A DNA stretch of 64,000 nucleotides from CAWGXZ01 sp963826695 (GTDB lineage: Bacteria > Pseudomonadota > Gammaproteobacteria > Burkholderiales > Burkholderiaceae_C). Below, piece by piece: positions 36,648 through 45,249 of the stretch. The stretch covers positions 372,001-436,000 of the forward strand of contig CAWGXZ010000006.1 in assembly GCA_963826695.1 (NCBI GenBank). The letters run 5' to 3'. Position numbers and translations under genes: made by a program. Numbering within the stretch: the stretch's first letter is position 1; every line of letters starts with the position of its first letter. The notes under the pieces were generated by a model that saw only the letters and a list, made by a program, of their open reading frames with translations, was not told where the DNA came from and searched no databases.

Positions 36648-37958
36648 ATGCGTCGCATTGCCGTCGTCGGTTCGGGTATTGCCGGCCTCGCCGTGGCCTT
36701 CCGGCTGGCTGGTGAATCGTGCCTGACGCTGTTCGAGGCCGCAGGCCGCTTCGGCGGCCATACGCACACCGTCGATGTCGAAATCGCCACGGCAGCGGGC
36801 CGGCTGCGCCACGGCGTCGACACCGGTTTTCTGGTCTTCAACGAGCGCACCTACCCGCAGCTGATCGCGCTTTTCGACGAACTCGGTGTGCCGACGGTGC
36901 ATTCCGAGATGTCGTTCTCGGTGCAGGCAACCGACGCCGACATCGAGTGGAGTGGATCGAACCTGGACTCGGTGTTCGCGCAGCGCCGCAACCTGCTGCG
37001 GCCACGCTTCCTGGGCATGCTGCGCGAAATCGACCGCTTCAACCGGCTCTGCAGCGGCCTGGCGGTGCAGCACGGGGGTGCCGAGATGCCGGGCGGCGAC
37101 CTGCCGATCGGCGACTTCCTCGACAGTCACCGCTTCGGCAGCGCCTTCCGCGACTGGTACTTCCTGCCGATGATGGCGTGCATCTGGTCATGCCCGACCG
37201 AGCAGATGCTGCAGTTCCCGGTGGCGACCATGATCCGCTTCTGCCACAACCACGGGCTGATCCAGATCACCGGTCGGCCGCGCTGGTTCACCGTGGCCGG
37301 GGGCGCCCGCCAGTACGTGGCGAAGATGCTGCGTGCCGTGCCCGATGCGCGCCTGGCGACACCGGTGCAGCGGATCACGCGTCTGGCCGACGGCGGCGTG
37401 CTCGTCGCCACGGCGGCGGGCAGCGAGCGCTTCGACGAGGTCGTGCTTGCCTGCCACAGCGACCAGGCGCTGGCGTTGCTGGCCGAGCCGACGCGGGCCG
37501 AGCGTGAAATCCTCGGCGCGATCCGCTACCAGCCGAACCGCGCGGTGCTGCATACCGACGTCGACCTGTTGCCGCGGCGGCGGCGCGCCTGGGCGGCCTG
37601 GAACTACGAGCGCGGCGCGACCCTGGCCGCAGCCGTGCCGGCACCGGTTTGCCTGCACTACCTGATCAACCGGCTGCAGCCCCTGCCTTTCGAGACGCCG
37701 GTGATCGTTTCGCTGAACCCGCTGCGCGAGCCGCGTGCGCAGACGGTGCAGGGCGACTTCCAGTATGCGCATCCGGTGTTCGACCGGGGTGCGATCGCGG
37801 CGCAGCGGCGCCTGGCGGAATTGCAGGGACATGGCGGCGTCTGGTTTTGCGGCGCCTGGACGCGCTACGGCTTCCACGAAGACGGGTTGATGTCCGGCCT
37901 TGCCGTCGTCGACGCACTGCGCGCGCGCCGGGTCGAGCCGCTGAAAGCGGCGGCGTGA
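36648..37958 (+). CDS. NAD(P)/FAD-dependent oxidoreductase (COG2907-type)
   Basis: This 436-residue flavoprotein starts at ATG 36648. Its N-terminal Rossmann motif is VVGSGIAGLAVAFRLAGE, followed by an FAD-binding GGHTHTVDVE and the HGVDTGFLVFNERTYPQLI segment of this amine-oxidase-like group. GVWFCGAWTRYGFHEDGLMSG forms the second FAD-binding motif at the C-terminus. In many Proteobacteria this gene is followed by DUF1365 and a cyclopropane fatty acid synthase, the same order as here, and the trio is linked to singlet-oxygen stress and modified fatty acids. It overlaps the next gene by 4 nt. Confidence 0.9.
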   Translation: MRRIAVVGSGIAGLAVAFRLAGESCLTLFEAAGRFGGHTHTVDVEIATAAGRLRHGVDTGFLVFNERTYPQLIALFDELGVPTVHSEMSFSVQATDADIEWSGSNLDSVFAQRRNLLRPRFLGMLREIDRFNRLCSGLAVQHGGAEMPGGDLPIGDFLDSHRFGSAFRDWYFLPMMACIWSCPTEQMLQFPVATMIRFCHNHGLIQITGRPRWFTVAGGARQYVAKMLRAVPDARLATPVQRITRLADGGVLVATAAGSERFDEVVLACHSDQALALLAEPTRAEREILGAIRYQPNRAVLHTDVDLLPRRRRAWAAWNYERGATLAAAVPAPVCLHYLINRLQPLPFETPVIVSLNPLREPRAQTVQGDFQYAHPVFDRGAIAAQRRLAELQGHGGVWFCGAWTRYGFHEDGLMSGLAVVDALRARRVEPLKAAA

Positions 37959-38812
37959 GCGCCGACCGCATGAGCCCCGTCGATCCGCCGGGTCGCGGGC
38001 GTCCGAAGGGGGCTGCCACGAGCAGTGCTCCACCGGTGTTTTCCGCCGAGCCGCTGCTCGGCATCGGCGAGGTGCGCCACCGCCGGCTGCGGCCGGTGGC
38101 CAACCGCTTCGCCTATCCGACCTATTTCCTGCTGCTGCCGCTGCGCCGGCTCGCTGCAGCGACCTGGCCGGCGCTGCGGCGCAACCGCTTCGGCCTGATC
38201 GCCTTCCACGACCGCGACCATGGGCTTGGCGGCGACGACGCGTTGGCGTGGATCGACGCGCTGCTGCGCGACGCCGGAATCGCCGACGCCGACGGCGAGA
38301 TCTGGCTGCAGTGCTATCCGCGCGTGCTCGGCTTCGTCTTCAAGCCGGTGAGCTTCTGGTACTGCCACCGGGCATGCGGTTCGCTTGCGGCGATCGTCGC
38401 CGAGGTCAACAACACCTTCGGGGAGCGTCATTGCTACCTGCTCGCCGGCGCCGATCTGGCTTTCGGCCGCGAACTGCGGGCAACCAAGGTTTTCCATGTC
38501 TCGCCGTTTTGCCGGACCGAGGGCAGCTACCGCTTCCGCTTCATGCGCACGGCATCGGCGCCCTCCGAGCGCGGGAGCCGCATCGTTGCGCGTGTCGACC
38601 ACGACGATGCCGCCGGCCCGTTGCTGCAGACCAGCCTGAGCGGTGAACTGCAGCCGCTCGTGTCGCGTGCGATCTGCCGCGCGTTCTTCCGCGTACCGCT
38701 GATGACGCTCGGCGTCGTGCTGCGCATCCACTGGCAGGCGCTGCGGCTTTGGCGGCTGCGCGTGCCCTTCATCGCCAGGCCGGCGCCGCCCGGCGCCTTC
38801 ATCAGCCGCTGA
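37955..38812 (+). CDS. DUF1365 domain-containing protein
   Basis: This 285-residue protein starts at GTG 37955, overlapping the oxidoreductase stop (GTGA); ATG 37970 is an alternative. It contains the DUF1365 core: GEVRHRRLRPVANRFAYPTY near 50, FGLIAFHDRDHGLGG, CYPRVLGFVFKPVSFWYCHR, AEVNNTFGERHCYLL and KVFHVSPFCRTEGSYRFRF. Its biochemical role is not known, though conserved coupling with CFA synthase suggests work on modified fatty acyl chains. CFA synthase follows 14 nt later. Confidence 0.9.
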   Translation: MSADRMSPVDPPGRGRPKGAATSSAPPVFSAEPLLGIGEVRHRRLRPVANRFAYPTYFLLLPLRRLAAATWPALRRNRFGLIAFHDRDHGLGGDDALAWIDALLRDAGIADADGEIWLQCYPRVLGFVFKPVSFWYCHRACGSLAAIVAEVNNTFGERHCYLLAGADLAFGRELRATKVFHVSPFCRTEGSYRFRFMRTASAPSERGSRIVARVDHDDAAGPLLQTSLSGELQPLVSRAICRAFFRVPLMTLGVVLRIHWQALRLWRLRVPFIARPAPPGAFISR

Positions 38813-38826
38813 ATCTGCCGATCGCC

Positions 38827-40059
38827 ATGAACACCCGAAGCAGCCCCCCAACCCTGCCGGCCCTCGGCCTTCCGCAGTCCGCACCGACGGCCGCCGCAGT
38901 GGTTTTCCGCCTGCTGCGGCGCTTGCGCCATGGCACGCTCGACATCCAGCTGCCCGACGGCAGCCTGGTGCATGCGGGAAGCGACGCGCCAGGCGAGCCG
39001 CGGGCAGTGGTCTGCCTGCGCAACTGGAACGTCTGTGGCGCGGCGCTGCGCTCGGGCGACATCGGCTTTGCCGAAACGTACATCGACGGCGACTGGAGCA
39101 CGCCCGACCTGCCGTCGCTGCTGAAGCTGTTCGTCGCCAACCGCGACGAGATCGCCCATGTCGTCTACGGCACCTGGTGGGGCTCGGCGCTGCACCGGCT
39201 GCGGCACCTCTTCAATCGCAACACGCGCAGCGGCAGCCGGCGCAACATCCACGCCCACTACGACCTCGGCAACGCCTTCTACCGGCTCTGGCTCGACCCG
39301 ACGATGAACTACAGCAGCGCCTGGTTCGACGGCGACCTGGAGCAGCCGCTCGCCGACGCCCAGAACGCCAAGCTGAAACGCGCGCTGGCGCAAGCCGGCG
39401 TGAAGCGCGGCGACCGGGTGCTGGAGATCGGCTGCGGCTGGGGTGCGCTGGCCGAATGCGCGGCGCGCGAATTCGGCGCCAGCGTGGTGGGCGTCAGCCT
39501 TTCCGGCGAGCAGCTCGACTGGGCCCGGCAACGGCTTGCCACCGCCGGGCTCGAGGCCGACCTGCGCTTCCAGGACTACCGCGACATCGACGACGGTCCG
39601 TTCGACGCGGTGCTCTCGATCGAGATGTTCGAAGCCGTCGGCCACCGCTACTGGCCGGCATTCTTCGCCGCGCTGCACCGGCAGCTGAAGCCCGGTGCCA
39701 AGGCGTGCATCCAGACGATCACCATTCGCGACGACCTGTTCGACCGCTACCTGAGGTCGACCGACTTCATCCAGCAATACATCTTTCCGGGCGGCCTGCT
39801 GCCGAGTGCGGCCGAATTCCGCAAGGCGGCGGACGCGGCTGGCCTGGAAATCGTCGAAGAACTCGAATTCGGGCCCGACTACGCCGAAACCTTGAAGCGC
39901 TGGCGCGAGCGGTTCACTGCCGCCGGCGAGCGCGTGCGACAGCTGAAGTTCGACAGCCGCTTCATCCGCACCTGGGACTTCTACCTCGCCTACTGCGAAG
40001 CCGCCTTCGCCATGAAAAACACCGGCGTGGTGCAGTTCACCCTGCGCCGGCCTGTCTGA
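38827..40059 (+). CDS. cfa: Cyclopropane-fatty-acyl-phospholipid synthase family methyltransferase
   Basis: This 410-residue SAM-dependent enzyme modifies double bonds of membrane phospholipid acyl chains. The conserved core runs NIHAHYDLGNAFYRLWLDPT, MNYSSAWFD, then the SAM motif LEIGCGWGALAECAA (around 200), VVGVSLSGEQLDWARQRL, and IEMFEAVGHRYWP. The QQYIFPGGLLPS and FDSRFIRTWDFYLAYCEAAF segments complete the family signature. The start is ATG 38827. It ends convergently with corA 15 nt away. Given the operon it may make a furan or branched product instead of a cyclopropane. Confidence 0.92.
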   Translation: MNTRSSPPTLPALGLPQSAPTAAAVVFRLLRRLRHGTLDIQLPDGSLVHAGSDAPGEPRAVVCLRNWNVCGAALRSGDIGFAETYIDGDWSTPDLPSLLKLFVANRDEIAHVVYGTWWGSALHRLRHLFNRNTRSGSRRNIHAHYDLGNAFYRLWLDPTMNYSSAWFDGDLEQPLADAQNAKLKRALAQAGVKRGDRVLEIGCGWGALAECAAREFGASVVGVSLSGEQLDWARQRLATAGLEADLRFQDYRDIDDGPFDAVLSIEMFEAVGHRYWPAFFAALHRQLKPGAKACIQTITIRDDLFDRYLRSTDFIQQYIFPGGLLPSAAEFRKAADAAGLEIVEELEFGPDYAETLKRWRERFTAAGERVRQLKFDSRFIRTWDFYLAYCEAAFAMKNTGVVQFTLRRPV

Positions 40060-40074
40060 AGACGGCGCCTCCGC

Positions 40075-41037
40075 TCAGCGCAGCCAGCCCTTGTGCCGGA
40101 AGTAGAGGAACGGCGCGGCGACGGAGGTGACCATCAGCCCCAGTGCGAACGGATAGCCGAGTGACCAGTCGAGCTCGGGCATGTACTTGAAATTCATGCC
40201 GTAGAGGCTGGCAATTAGCGTCGGCGGCAGCAATGCGACGCTTGCCACCGAGAAGATCTTGATGATCTTGTTCTGGTTGATGTTGATGAAGCCGACCACC
40301 GCGTTCATCAGGAAGTTGATCTTGTCGAACAGGAACGTGGTGTGGCTGTCGAGCGAGTCGATGTCGCGCAGGATCTGCCGTGCCTCCTCGAACTGCTCGG
40401 CATTCAGCATCCGGCTGCGCATCATGAAGCTGATCGCCCGGCGCGTGTCCATGACGTTGCGGCGGATGCGTCCGTTGAGATCCTCCTCGCGCGCGATGGC
40501 GCCGAGCGCCTCGCCGGCAATCTCGTCGTTGACCTGCTGCTTGAGCACCCGCTGGCTGACGGCCTCCAGCGCGTCGTAGATGCTCTCGAGGGCGTCGGCA
40601 CTGTATTCGGCGTCGGCGTCATAGAGCTTGAGCAGCACGTCCTTGGCATCCTCGATCAGCGCCAGCACGCGGCGCGCGCGCAGCCGCAGCAGCCGGAACA
40701 CCGGCAAGTCCTCGACATGCACCGAAAAAAGGACGTTGCCGGCCAGGATGAAGGCGACGCGGACGTTGCGCGGCGCCTCGCCATCGTCGATCAGGAAGTC
40801 CGAGCGGATGTGCAGCTCGCCGTTGTCCTCGGCGTAGAAGCGGGCCGACTCTTCCAGATCGTCGGCAACGGCGTCGTGCGGGATGGTGACGCCGAAGTGC
40901 GCGGCCACCCAGCCGATTTCCTCGGCCGTCGGTGCCTCGAGGTCGACCCAGATGGGCTGCCGGCCGTGCAACGCGGCAAGACTCCTGATCTCTTCCTGCA
41001 GAAGTCGCCCGTTGGTCATCGAGAAGACGTTCAGCAT
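40075..41037 (-). CDS. corA: CorA-family magnesium/cobalt transporter
   Basis: This 320-residue channel-type transporter has an N-terminal cytosolic domain and two C-terminal transmembrane helices (IIKIFSVASVALLPPTLIASL and GYPFALGLMVTSVAAPFLYF), with the selectivity motif YGMNF and the external loop KYMPELDW between them. The C-terminus RHKGWLR is basic. The start is ATG 41037. The gene faces hpf, with 364 nt between starts. Confidence 0.93.
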   Translation of the reverse strand: MLNVFSMTNGRLLQEEIRSLAALHGRQPIWVDLEAPTAEEIGWVAAHFGVTIPHDAVADDLEESARFYAEDNGELHIRSDFLIDDGEAPRNVRVAFILAGNVLFSVHVEDLPVFRLLRLRARRVLALIEDAKDVLLKLYDADAEYSADALESIYDALEAVSQRVLKQQVNDEIAGEALGAIAREEDLNGRIRRNVMDTRRAISFMMRSRMLNAEQFEEARQILRDIDSLDSHTTFLFDKINFLMNAVVGFININQNKIIKIFSVASVALLPPTLIASLYGMNFKYMPELDWSLGYPFALGLMVTSVAAPFLYFRHKGWLR

Positions 41038-41401
41038 GCAGGCTCCGATGCGGTGGATGCGCGGTGCGGGCACCGCAGATGGCGAGGCGGCAAAAGCGGA
41101 CCGCCTCGCACGCATCCTGCCGCCGTGGCGGCAGCCGGTCTGGAGCGGGCGGTTACCGCATGGGGGCAACGTCCAATTCGAACTCCGATCAGGATCGAAC
41201 CCGAATTATTGCACTGCAACATTGGTTGCGCGACGTGGCATTGCGAGGCCCGGCTGCCGATGCCAACTCGCGCAAGGCCCCGCCGACGCCTGCGGCCATT
41301 GCCTTGTCACCCGCGACGAACACGCGCACACTGGCCCGCAAACGACAGGGCAGGGAACGCCAGCTGCCCGTATCCATCTCCCTTTGCGAACAGGAGTCTT
41401 C
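41038..41401. other. 364-nt intergenic region between corA and hpf, containing an imperfect hairpin
   Basis: No gene is supported here. An imperfect inverted repeat can be drawn at 41175-41207: AATTCG pairs with CGAATT, and CGATC-AG-GATCG forms an inner stem. No T-run follows, so it is not an intrinsic terminator. The hpf ribosome-binding site (AGGAG) is at the right end. rpoN, which often precedes hpf in this lineage, is not here. Confidence 0.45.
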
Positions 41402-41743
41402 ATGAACTTGACGATCAGCGGACACCATCTCGATGTCTCCCCCGCCCTGCGCGAATACGTACAGACCAAGCTGGAGCGCGTCACGCGCCACTTCGATCAG
41501 GTGGTCGACATCACCGTCCTGCTGTCGGTGGAGAAGCTGAAGGAAAAGGAACGGCGGCAGCGTGCAGAAGTCACGTTGCACGCGAAAGGCAAGGACATCT
41601 TCGTCGAGACCGCACACGAGGACCTGTACGCGGCGATCGACCAGCTCGTCGACAAGCTCGATCGACAGGTCGTCAAGCACAAGGACAAGGTCCAGGACCA
41701 CCACCACATCGCGCCGAAGCGGATCGACGCCAGCGTGGTTTGA
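41402..41743 (+). CDS. hpf: Ribosome hibernation-promoting factor (HPF/RaiA family, short form)
   Basis: This 113-residue protein binds the 30S decoding site and promotes ribosome hibernation in stationary phase. It begins MNLTISGHHLDVSPALREYV, followed by the VTRHFDQVVDITVLLSVEK strand-turn region, LHAKGKDIFVETAHEDLYAAI and a final helix LDRQVVKHKDKVQDHH. ATG 41402 has AGGAG upstream. The length is that of short HPF. It precedes ptsN by 129 nt, in the conserved hpf-ptsN-hprK order. Confidence 0.95.
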   Translation: MNLTISGHHLDVSPALREYVQTKLERVTRHFDQVVDITVLLSVEKLKEKERRQRAEVTLHAKGKDIFVETAHEDLYAAIDQLVDKLDRQVVKHKDKVQDHHHIAPKRIDASVV

Positions 41744-41801
41744 CGCAACCAGGCAGCGGCGCAAGCGCTCCGCTGCCCGGGCGGCGCCCGGCCCGCGTTT
41801 C

Positions 41802-41807
41802 TATAAT
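41802..41807 (+). promoter_or_regulatory. Possible -10 element upstream of ptsN
   Basis: TATAAT lies 66 nt upstream of the ptsN start in the hpf-ptsN gap. No convincing -35 box is present at 16-18 nt, so this is a weak prediction, standing out mainly because AT-rich hexamers are rare in this sequence. Confidence 0.4.
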
Positions 41808-41872
41808 GCATCGCTCGGCTTCCTGACCGCCCGGCCCGCCCGGCGCTTTCGACCCTCTCGCGCGGACACCCC

Positions 41873-42343
41873 ATGAATCGTCTCGCCGCCATCCTGCCGG
41901 CTGGCAACGTCCAGGTCGACGTCGACGCCACCAGCAAGAAGCGCGTTTTCGAACAGGCCGGCCTGCTGTTCGAGAACCGCCATTCGATTGCGCGTGCCAC
42001 CGTCAGCGACAACCTGTTTGCGCGTGAGCGACTCGGCTCGACCGGACTCGGTCACGGCGTGGCGATACCGCACGGCCGCATCAAGGGGCTGAAGAATCCG
42101 CTGGCCGGCGTGCTGCGGGTGCAGCAGGCGATTCCCTTCGATGCGCCCGACGACACGCCGGTGAGCCTGCTGATATTCCTGCTGGTGCCCGAGGCGGCGA
42201 CGCAGCGCCACCTGGAAATTCTTTCCGAAATTGCCGAGATGCTCAGCGACCGGCCGCTGCGCGAGCGTCTCAAGACCGAGCCGGATGCGGCAATGGTGCA
42301 CCAGCTGATCGCCGACTGGGAGCCACTCAAGTCGGTGGCCTGA
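41873..42343 (+). CDS. ptsN: PTS IIA-like nitrogen regulatory protein PtsN
   Basis: This 156-residue protein is the IIA component of the nitrogen-related phosphotransferase system. Its phospho-acceptor histidine lies in GLGHGVAIPHGRIKGL (family motif with the active-site His). The remaining EIIA fold segments are seen in ILVPEAATQRHLEILSEIAEM. The start is ATG 41873. It works with HprK/PTSNtr proteins to regulate carbon, nitrogen and potassium balance, and hprK follows 19 nt downstream. Confidence 0.95.
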   Translation: MNRLAAILPAGNVQVDVDATSKKRVFEQAGLLFENRHSIARATVSDNLFARERLGSTGLGHGVAIPHGRIKGLKNPLAGVLRVQQAIPFDAPDDTPVSLLIFLLVPEAATQRHLEILSEIAEMLSDRPLRERLKTEPDAAMVHQLIADWEPLKSVA

Positions 42344-42362
42344 ACGCGCCCCTTTCGACGCG

Positions 42363-43325
42363 ATGAAGCCGACGGTCATCAGCGCGGAGACGCTGTTCGA
42401 GGCCCACCAGGCGAGCCTTCGCTGGGAGTGGATCGCCGGCCATGCCCATCCCGAACGGCGCTTCGATGCCGCTGCCGTTCGCGATGCGCAATCCGCAGCC
42501 GATCTCGTCGGCTACCTGAACTACATCCATCCGTACCGGGTGCAGATCGTCGGCCGGCGCGAAGTGGCTTATTTGATGGCTGCCACACCCGAAGACCAGC
42601 AGCGTCGCATCCAGCGCATCGTCACACTGGAGCCGCCGGTGGTCATCGTCGCCGATGCGCAGCAACCACCCGAGCGGCTGGTGGCACTTTGCGACCGCGC
42701 CGAGATTCCGCTTTTCGTCACCAGCGAAAGTGCCGGCCATGTCATCGACGTGGTGCGCGGCCATCTCAGCCAGCACTTTGCCGAACGAACGACGCGTCAC
42801 GGCGTCTTCATGGACATCCTCGGCCTCGGTGTCCTGCTGACCGGCGAATCCGGCCTGGGCAAGAGCGAGCTCGGCCTCGAACTGATTTCGCGCGGCCACG
42901 GCCTGGTTGCCGACGATGCGGTCGATCTGTACCGCGTCTCGCAAACCGCGCTCGAGGGCCGCTGCCCCGAGCTGCTGGCCAATCTGCTCGAAGTCCGTGG
43001 CATCGGTCTGCTCGATATCAAGGCGATCTTCGGCGAGACCGCGGTGCGCCGGAAGATGCGGCTGAAGCTGATCGTCCACCTGGTGCGCAAGGAAACGATG
43101 GAACGCGAATTCGAGCGACTGCCGTACGAGCCGCTCTACGACGAGATCCTCGACGTGCCGGTGCGCAAGGCGGTGATCGCCGTCGACGCCGGCCGCAACC
43201 TGGCGGTGCTGGTCGAAGCGGCCGTGCGCAACACCATTCTCCAGTTGCGCGGCATCGATACCTACAAGGATTTCGTCGAGCGGCACCAGCTGGCAATGGA
43301 CCGCAGCGACGACTCGGCCTGCTGA
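42363..43325 (+). CDS. hprK: HPr kinase/phosphorylase
   Basis: This 320-residue enzyme phosphorylates or dephosphorylates HPr/NPr on serine. The N-terminal half is the regulatory domain. The C-terminal kinase domain has the conserved TTRHGVFMDILGLGVLLTG leading into Walker A GESGLGKSELGLEL (near 160), the VADDAVDLYRV acidic loop, and LEVRGIGLLDIKAIFGETAV with the HPrK signature. The start is ATG 42363. It ends convergently with fur, 31 nt away. Confidence 0.95.
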   Translation: MKPTVISAETLFEAHQASLRWEWIAGHAHPERRFDAAAVRDAQSAADLVGYLNYIHPYRVQIVGRREVAYLMAATPEDQQRRIQRIVTLEPPVVIVADAQQPPERLVALCDRAEIPLFVTSESAGHVIDVVRGHLSQHFAERTTRHGVFMDILGLGVLLTGESGLGKSELGLELISRGHGLVADDAVDLYRVSQTALEGRCPELLANLLEVRGIGLLDIKAIFGETAVRRKMRLKLIVHLVRKETMEREFERLPYEPLYDEILDVPVRKAVIAVDAGRNLAVLVEAAVRNTILQLRGIDTYKDFVERHQLAMDRSDDSAC

Positions 43326-43326
43326 G

Positions 43327-43353
43327 GCCGCGCCGCCGGCATGCAAGCGCGGC
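43327..43353. terminator. Possible bidirectional terminator between hprK and fur
   Basis: GCCGCGC (43327-43333) can pair with GCGCGGC (43347-43353) around a 13-nt loop. A short T-rich stretch (TATTTCT) follows on the plus strand. The position in a convergent gap fits a shared terminator, but the loop is long and the T-tract weak. Confidence 0.35.
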
Positions 43354-43356
43354 GGG

Positions 43357-43785
43357 CTATTTCTGACGATGCGGGCACGCCGGCTTGCGGCACGCCGCAT
43401 AAAGCGCCAGCGCATGCTCCTGCAGTGCAAATCCGCGTTCCTCGGCGACGGCATGTTGGCGCGACTCGATCTCGGCATCGAAGAATTCTTCGACCCGGCC
43501 ACAGTCGATGCACACCAGGTGGTCGTGGTGCTTGCCCTCGTTGAGCTCGAAGACCGACTTTCCCGACTCGAAGTGGTTGCGCGACAGCAGCCGAGCCTGC
43601 TCGAACTGCATCAGCACCCGGTAGACCGTCGCCAGGCCGATATCGGCGCCCTCGGTGAGCAGCACCCGGTAGACGTCCTCGGCCGTGAGGTGGCGCTCGT
43701 GGCTCTTCTGGAACACCTCGAGGATCTTGATGCGCGGCAGCGTGGCCTTGAGGCCGCTGCTCTTGAGTTCGTCGGCCTGGGTCAT
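43357..43785 (-). CDS. fur: Ferric uptake regulator Fur
   Basis: This 142-residue iron-responsive repressor starts at ATG 43785 (MTQADELKSSGLKATLPRIK), which fits family N-termini; the frame to 43833 is longer than needed. The winged helix spans about 15-85 (ADIGLATVYRVLMQFEQ). Metal-binding residues are in HHDHLVCIDCGRVEEFFD with the CxxC pair, and CRKPACPH at the C-terminus forms the second Cys pair. Fur represses iron uptake genes when Fe2+ is bound. It is divergent from bamE, as in many Betaproteobacteria. Confidence 0.95.
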   Translation of the reverse strand: MTQADELKSSGLKATLPRIKILEVFQKSHERHLTAEDVYRVLLTEGADIGLATVYRVLMQFEQARLLSRNHFESGKSVFELNEGKHHDHLVCIDCGRVEEFFDAEIESRQHAVAEERGFALQEHALALYAACRKPACPHRQK

Positions 43786-43868
43786 GCGGAAAGTGGGGTC
43801 GTGGCGCGGTCGGAGGGTCGGCGATGCGACCACTAGAATGGTTTCATGATATCCACAGCGGCCGTGCC

Positions 43869-44412
43869 ATGCGTATGAACACTCCCGGCCGCACCTGCGG
43901 CATTGTGCTGGCAGCCTGCGCGGCTGCGCTGCTCGCCGCCTGCCGACCGTCGATGCCGGGCCGCGTCGTCAGCATGCTGGCGCCGTACAAGGTCGAGGTG
44001 GTGCAGGGCAATGTGGTGACCCGCGAGCAGGCAGCACTTCTCCAGCCTGGCATGTCACGCGCGCAGGTGCGCGACATTCTCGGATTCCCCCTTGCTGGCC
44101 GACATCTTCCACGCCGATCGCTGGGACTACGTGTTCACCATCCGCCGCTCGGGCACGGCGCCGCAGACTCGCCGCATGACGGTCCGCTTCGACAGCGACC
44201 GCATGGCCAGCGTCGAAGCGCCCGATCTGCCCGGCGAGCGCGAGTTCATCGCCTCGATCGACACCTTCGCCGCGCCGCGCCGGGTCGCGCCGCTGTCGCT
44301 GACCGAAGCGCAGCTGAAGCAGCTGCCGGCGCCTCCGCAGGCCGGGGCGACGGTCAGTGAACCGGCGATCGTTCCCGCCGAGCGGCGCTATCCGCCGCTC
44401 GAGCCGCAGTGA
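43869..44412 (+). pseudogene. bamE: Outer-membrane assembly lipoprotein BamE, interrupted by an apparent +1 frameshift
   Basis: BamE is a lipoprotein of the Bam complex that assists beta-barrel insertion. The first part (from ATG 43869) has a lipobox LLAAC and the SmpA/OmlA core YKVEVVQGNVVTREQAALLQ then PGMSRAQVRDILG. The frame then shifts: the natural continuation LADIFHADRWDYVFTIRR lies in another frame that starts at 44092. Deleting one C from the run of five at 44087-44091 restores a continuous protein with F-P-L-L-A-D at the junction. This suggests either a sequencing/assembly error or a real disruption. dapB begins within its final codons. Confidence 0.85.
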
Positions 44413-45230
44413 GCGTCGCTGGCGCCGCCCGGCTGCCGATTGCGGTTGCCGGCGCGTCCGGGCGGATGGGCCGGATGCTGGTCGAGGCGGTGCTTGCCGC
44501 CGACGACCTTCAGCTGACCGGGGCCCTGGAGCATGCCGAGAGTCCAGCGCTCGGCGACGACGCCACGGCCTTTCTCGGCCGCCCCAGCGGCGTCGCCATC
44601 ACTTCCGACTTGCGCACCGGGCTGGCCGATGCACGCGTGCTGATCGACTTCACCCGCCCCGACGGCACGCTGGCCCATTTGCGCGCTTGTCGCGAACTGG
44701 GCGTTGCTGCGGTGGTCGGCACGACCGGTTTCAGCGCCGCGCAGCAGCAGGAGATCGCCGCCCATGCCGAGCAGCTGCCGATCGTCCATTCGCCGAACAT
44801 GAGCGTCGGCGTCAATGTCGTCTTCCGCCTGCTGGCCATGGCTGCCGCGGCGCTGCAGGAGGGCTACGACATCGAAATTATCGAAGCGCACCACCGGCAC
44901 AAGGTCGACGCGCCGAGCGGCACGGCGCTGAAGATGGGCGAAATCGTTGCCGAGGCGCTCGGCCGCGACCTGCGCACCTGCGCCGTCTACGGGCGTGAAG
45001 GCGTCACCGGCGAGCGCGATCCGGGCACGATCGGTTTCGCGACCATTCGCGGCGGTGACATCGTCGGCGACCACACGGTGGTGTTCGCCGGCACCGGCGA
45101 ACGCATCGAGATCACCCATCGCAGCGCGAGCCGTTCGACCTACGCCGAGGGCGCGCTGCGCGCTGCACGTTTCCTCGACGGCCGGGCCCCGGGCCTCTAC
45201 GGCATGCAGCACGTGCTCGGCATCGGCTAA
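44409..45230 (+). CDS. dapB: 4-hydroxy-tetrahydrodipicolinate reductase
   Basis: This 273-residue enzyme of lysine and diaminopimelate synthesis has NAD(P)-binding GASGRMGRMLVEAV near 15, the GTTGFSAAQQQEI segment, and the catalytic signature EIIEAHHRHKVDAPSGTALK with its His and Lys residues. GGDIVGDHTVVFAGTGERIE closes the domain. The start is GTG 44409, overlapping the bamE stop. Together with fur and bamE this is a conserved betaproteobacterial order. Confidence 0.95.
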   Translation: MSVAGAARLPIAVAGASGRMGRMLVEAVLAADDLQLTGALEHAESPALGDDATAFLGRPSGVAITSDLRTGLADARVLIDFTRPDGTLAHLRACRELGVAAVVGTTGFSAAQQQEIAAHAEQLPIVHSPNMSVGVNVVFRLLAMAAAALQEGYDIEIIEAHHRHKVDAPSGTALKMGEIVAEALGRDLRTCAVYGREGVTGERDPGTIGFATIRGGDIVGDHTVVFAGTGERIEITHRSASRSTYAEGALRAARFLDGRAPGLYGMQHVLGIG

Positions 45231-45249
45231 CCGCCGCCGCGGCGCAGCG

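Noticed and set aside
41170..41210. tRNA T-loop-like GGTTCGATCC string in the corA-hpf gap (minus strand)
   Set aside because: No acceptor, D or anticodon arms can be assembled around it; it belongs to the imperfect hairpin.
41230..41260. Possible sigma54 promoter (TGGCA) upstream of hpf
   Set aside because: No GC doublet with correct 10-bp spacing from GG and no TTGCW block; does not meet the -24/-12 rule.
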